Shown in pieces: positions 63,876 to 64,000 of a stretch of 64,000 nucleotides of DNA (positions are counted from its first letter, which is position 1; each line of letters starts with the position of its first letter). The notes beneath the pieces were generated by a model. It worked only from the letters and a program-made list of their open reading frames with translations. It did no database searches and had not been told where the DNA came from. This DNA comes from Cacajao melanocephalus (lineage: Eukaryota > Chordata > Mammalia > Primates > Pitheciidae), in the NCBI GenBank assembly GCA_963573385.1, contig CAUYLG010063081.1, forward strand, positions 1 to 64,000, read 5' to 3'. Position numbers and translations under genes: made by a program.

Positions 63876-64000
63876 TGACTCTTATTTCGAAAGGATCTGT
63901 AATGTAGAGAATAGAAGGTAGAGGGACAAGGATAAAAGCATCCAGGCCAATTAGTCGTCGAGCTGTCTAGGTAAGAGATGCTGGTGGCCTGGATTAAGGG
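63876..64000. other. End of window, L2-like
   Basis: Continues the old LINE-like sequence interrupted at 63352. No exon visible. Confidence 0.4.

Overview
This is nuclear DNA from a primate, dominated by Alu SINEs. About 100 Alu or Alu-derived copies are recognisable, and they account for most short open frames in the window. Two genes can be anchored, both reading left to right. The first is CAVIN1 (PTRF, cavin-1): coding exon 1 at 6129-6599, one 18-kb intron, coding exon 2 at 24688-25389, and a 3' UTR ending near 27570. The second is the 5' end of STAT3: a CpG-rich promoter at about 41430-41942, non-coding exon 1 at about 41943-42159, then intron 1 running off the right edge. The order and the roughly 14-kb spacing match the CAVIN1-STAT3 interval of human 17q21.2, shown here in reverse orientation to the human reference.

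The animal is probably not human. The predicted cavin-1 is 390 residues, as in human, but differs near the N terminus (residues 4-5 and 25-26), and STAT3 exon 1 carries several changes from the human sequence as I remember it. I found no Alu with the AluY-type right arm, which a catarrhine window this Alu-rich should contain. There is also a set of short left-arm-only Alu elements with clean target-site duplications. Together these suggest a New World monkey (platyrrhine). This is an inference, not a measurement.

Layout: 1-5700 is intergenic Alu clusters. 5740-7500 is the CAVIN1 CpG island and first exon. 6600-24687 is the CAVIN1 intron, with an L1 fragment, an old DNA transposon, a 40-bp purine/pyrimidine-alternating tract, a paired ZNF143-type motif, and a phase-compatible candidate alternative last exon (17712 to about 20200). 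24688-27570 is exon 2 and the 3' UTR, which holds two Alu-derived insertions. 27570-41430 is intergenic Alu, MIR and L2-like sequence. 41430-42159 is the STAT3 promoter and exon 1. 42160-64000 is STAT3 intron 1, with a fragmented hAT transposon, an L1 3' end carrying two nested Alus, and several short non-Alu duplications.

Cavin-1 coats caveolae with caveolins, and STAT3 is a cytokine-responsive transcription factor. They are neighbours with separate promoters and nothing in the sequence links their regulation. The most noteworthy observations are the candidate alternative CAVIN1 terminus, the left-arm-only SINE set, and the templated-looking duplications in STAT3 intron 1.
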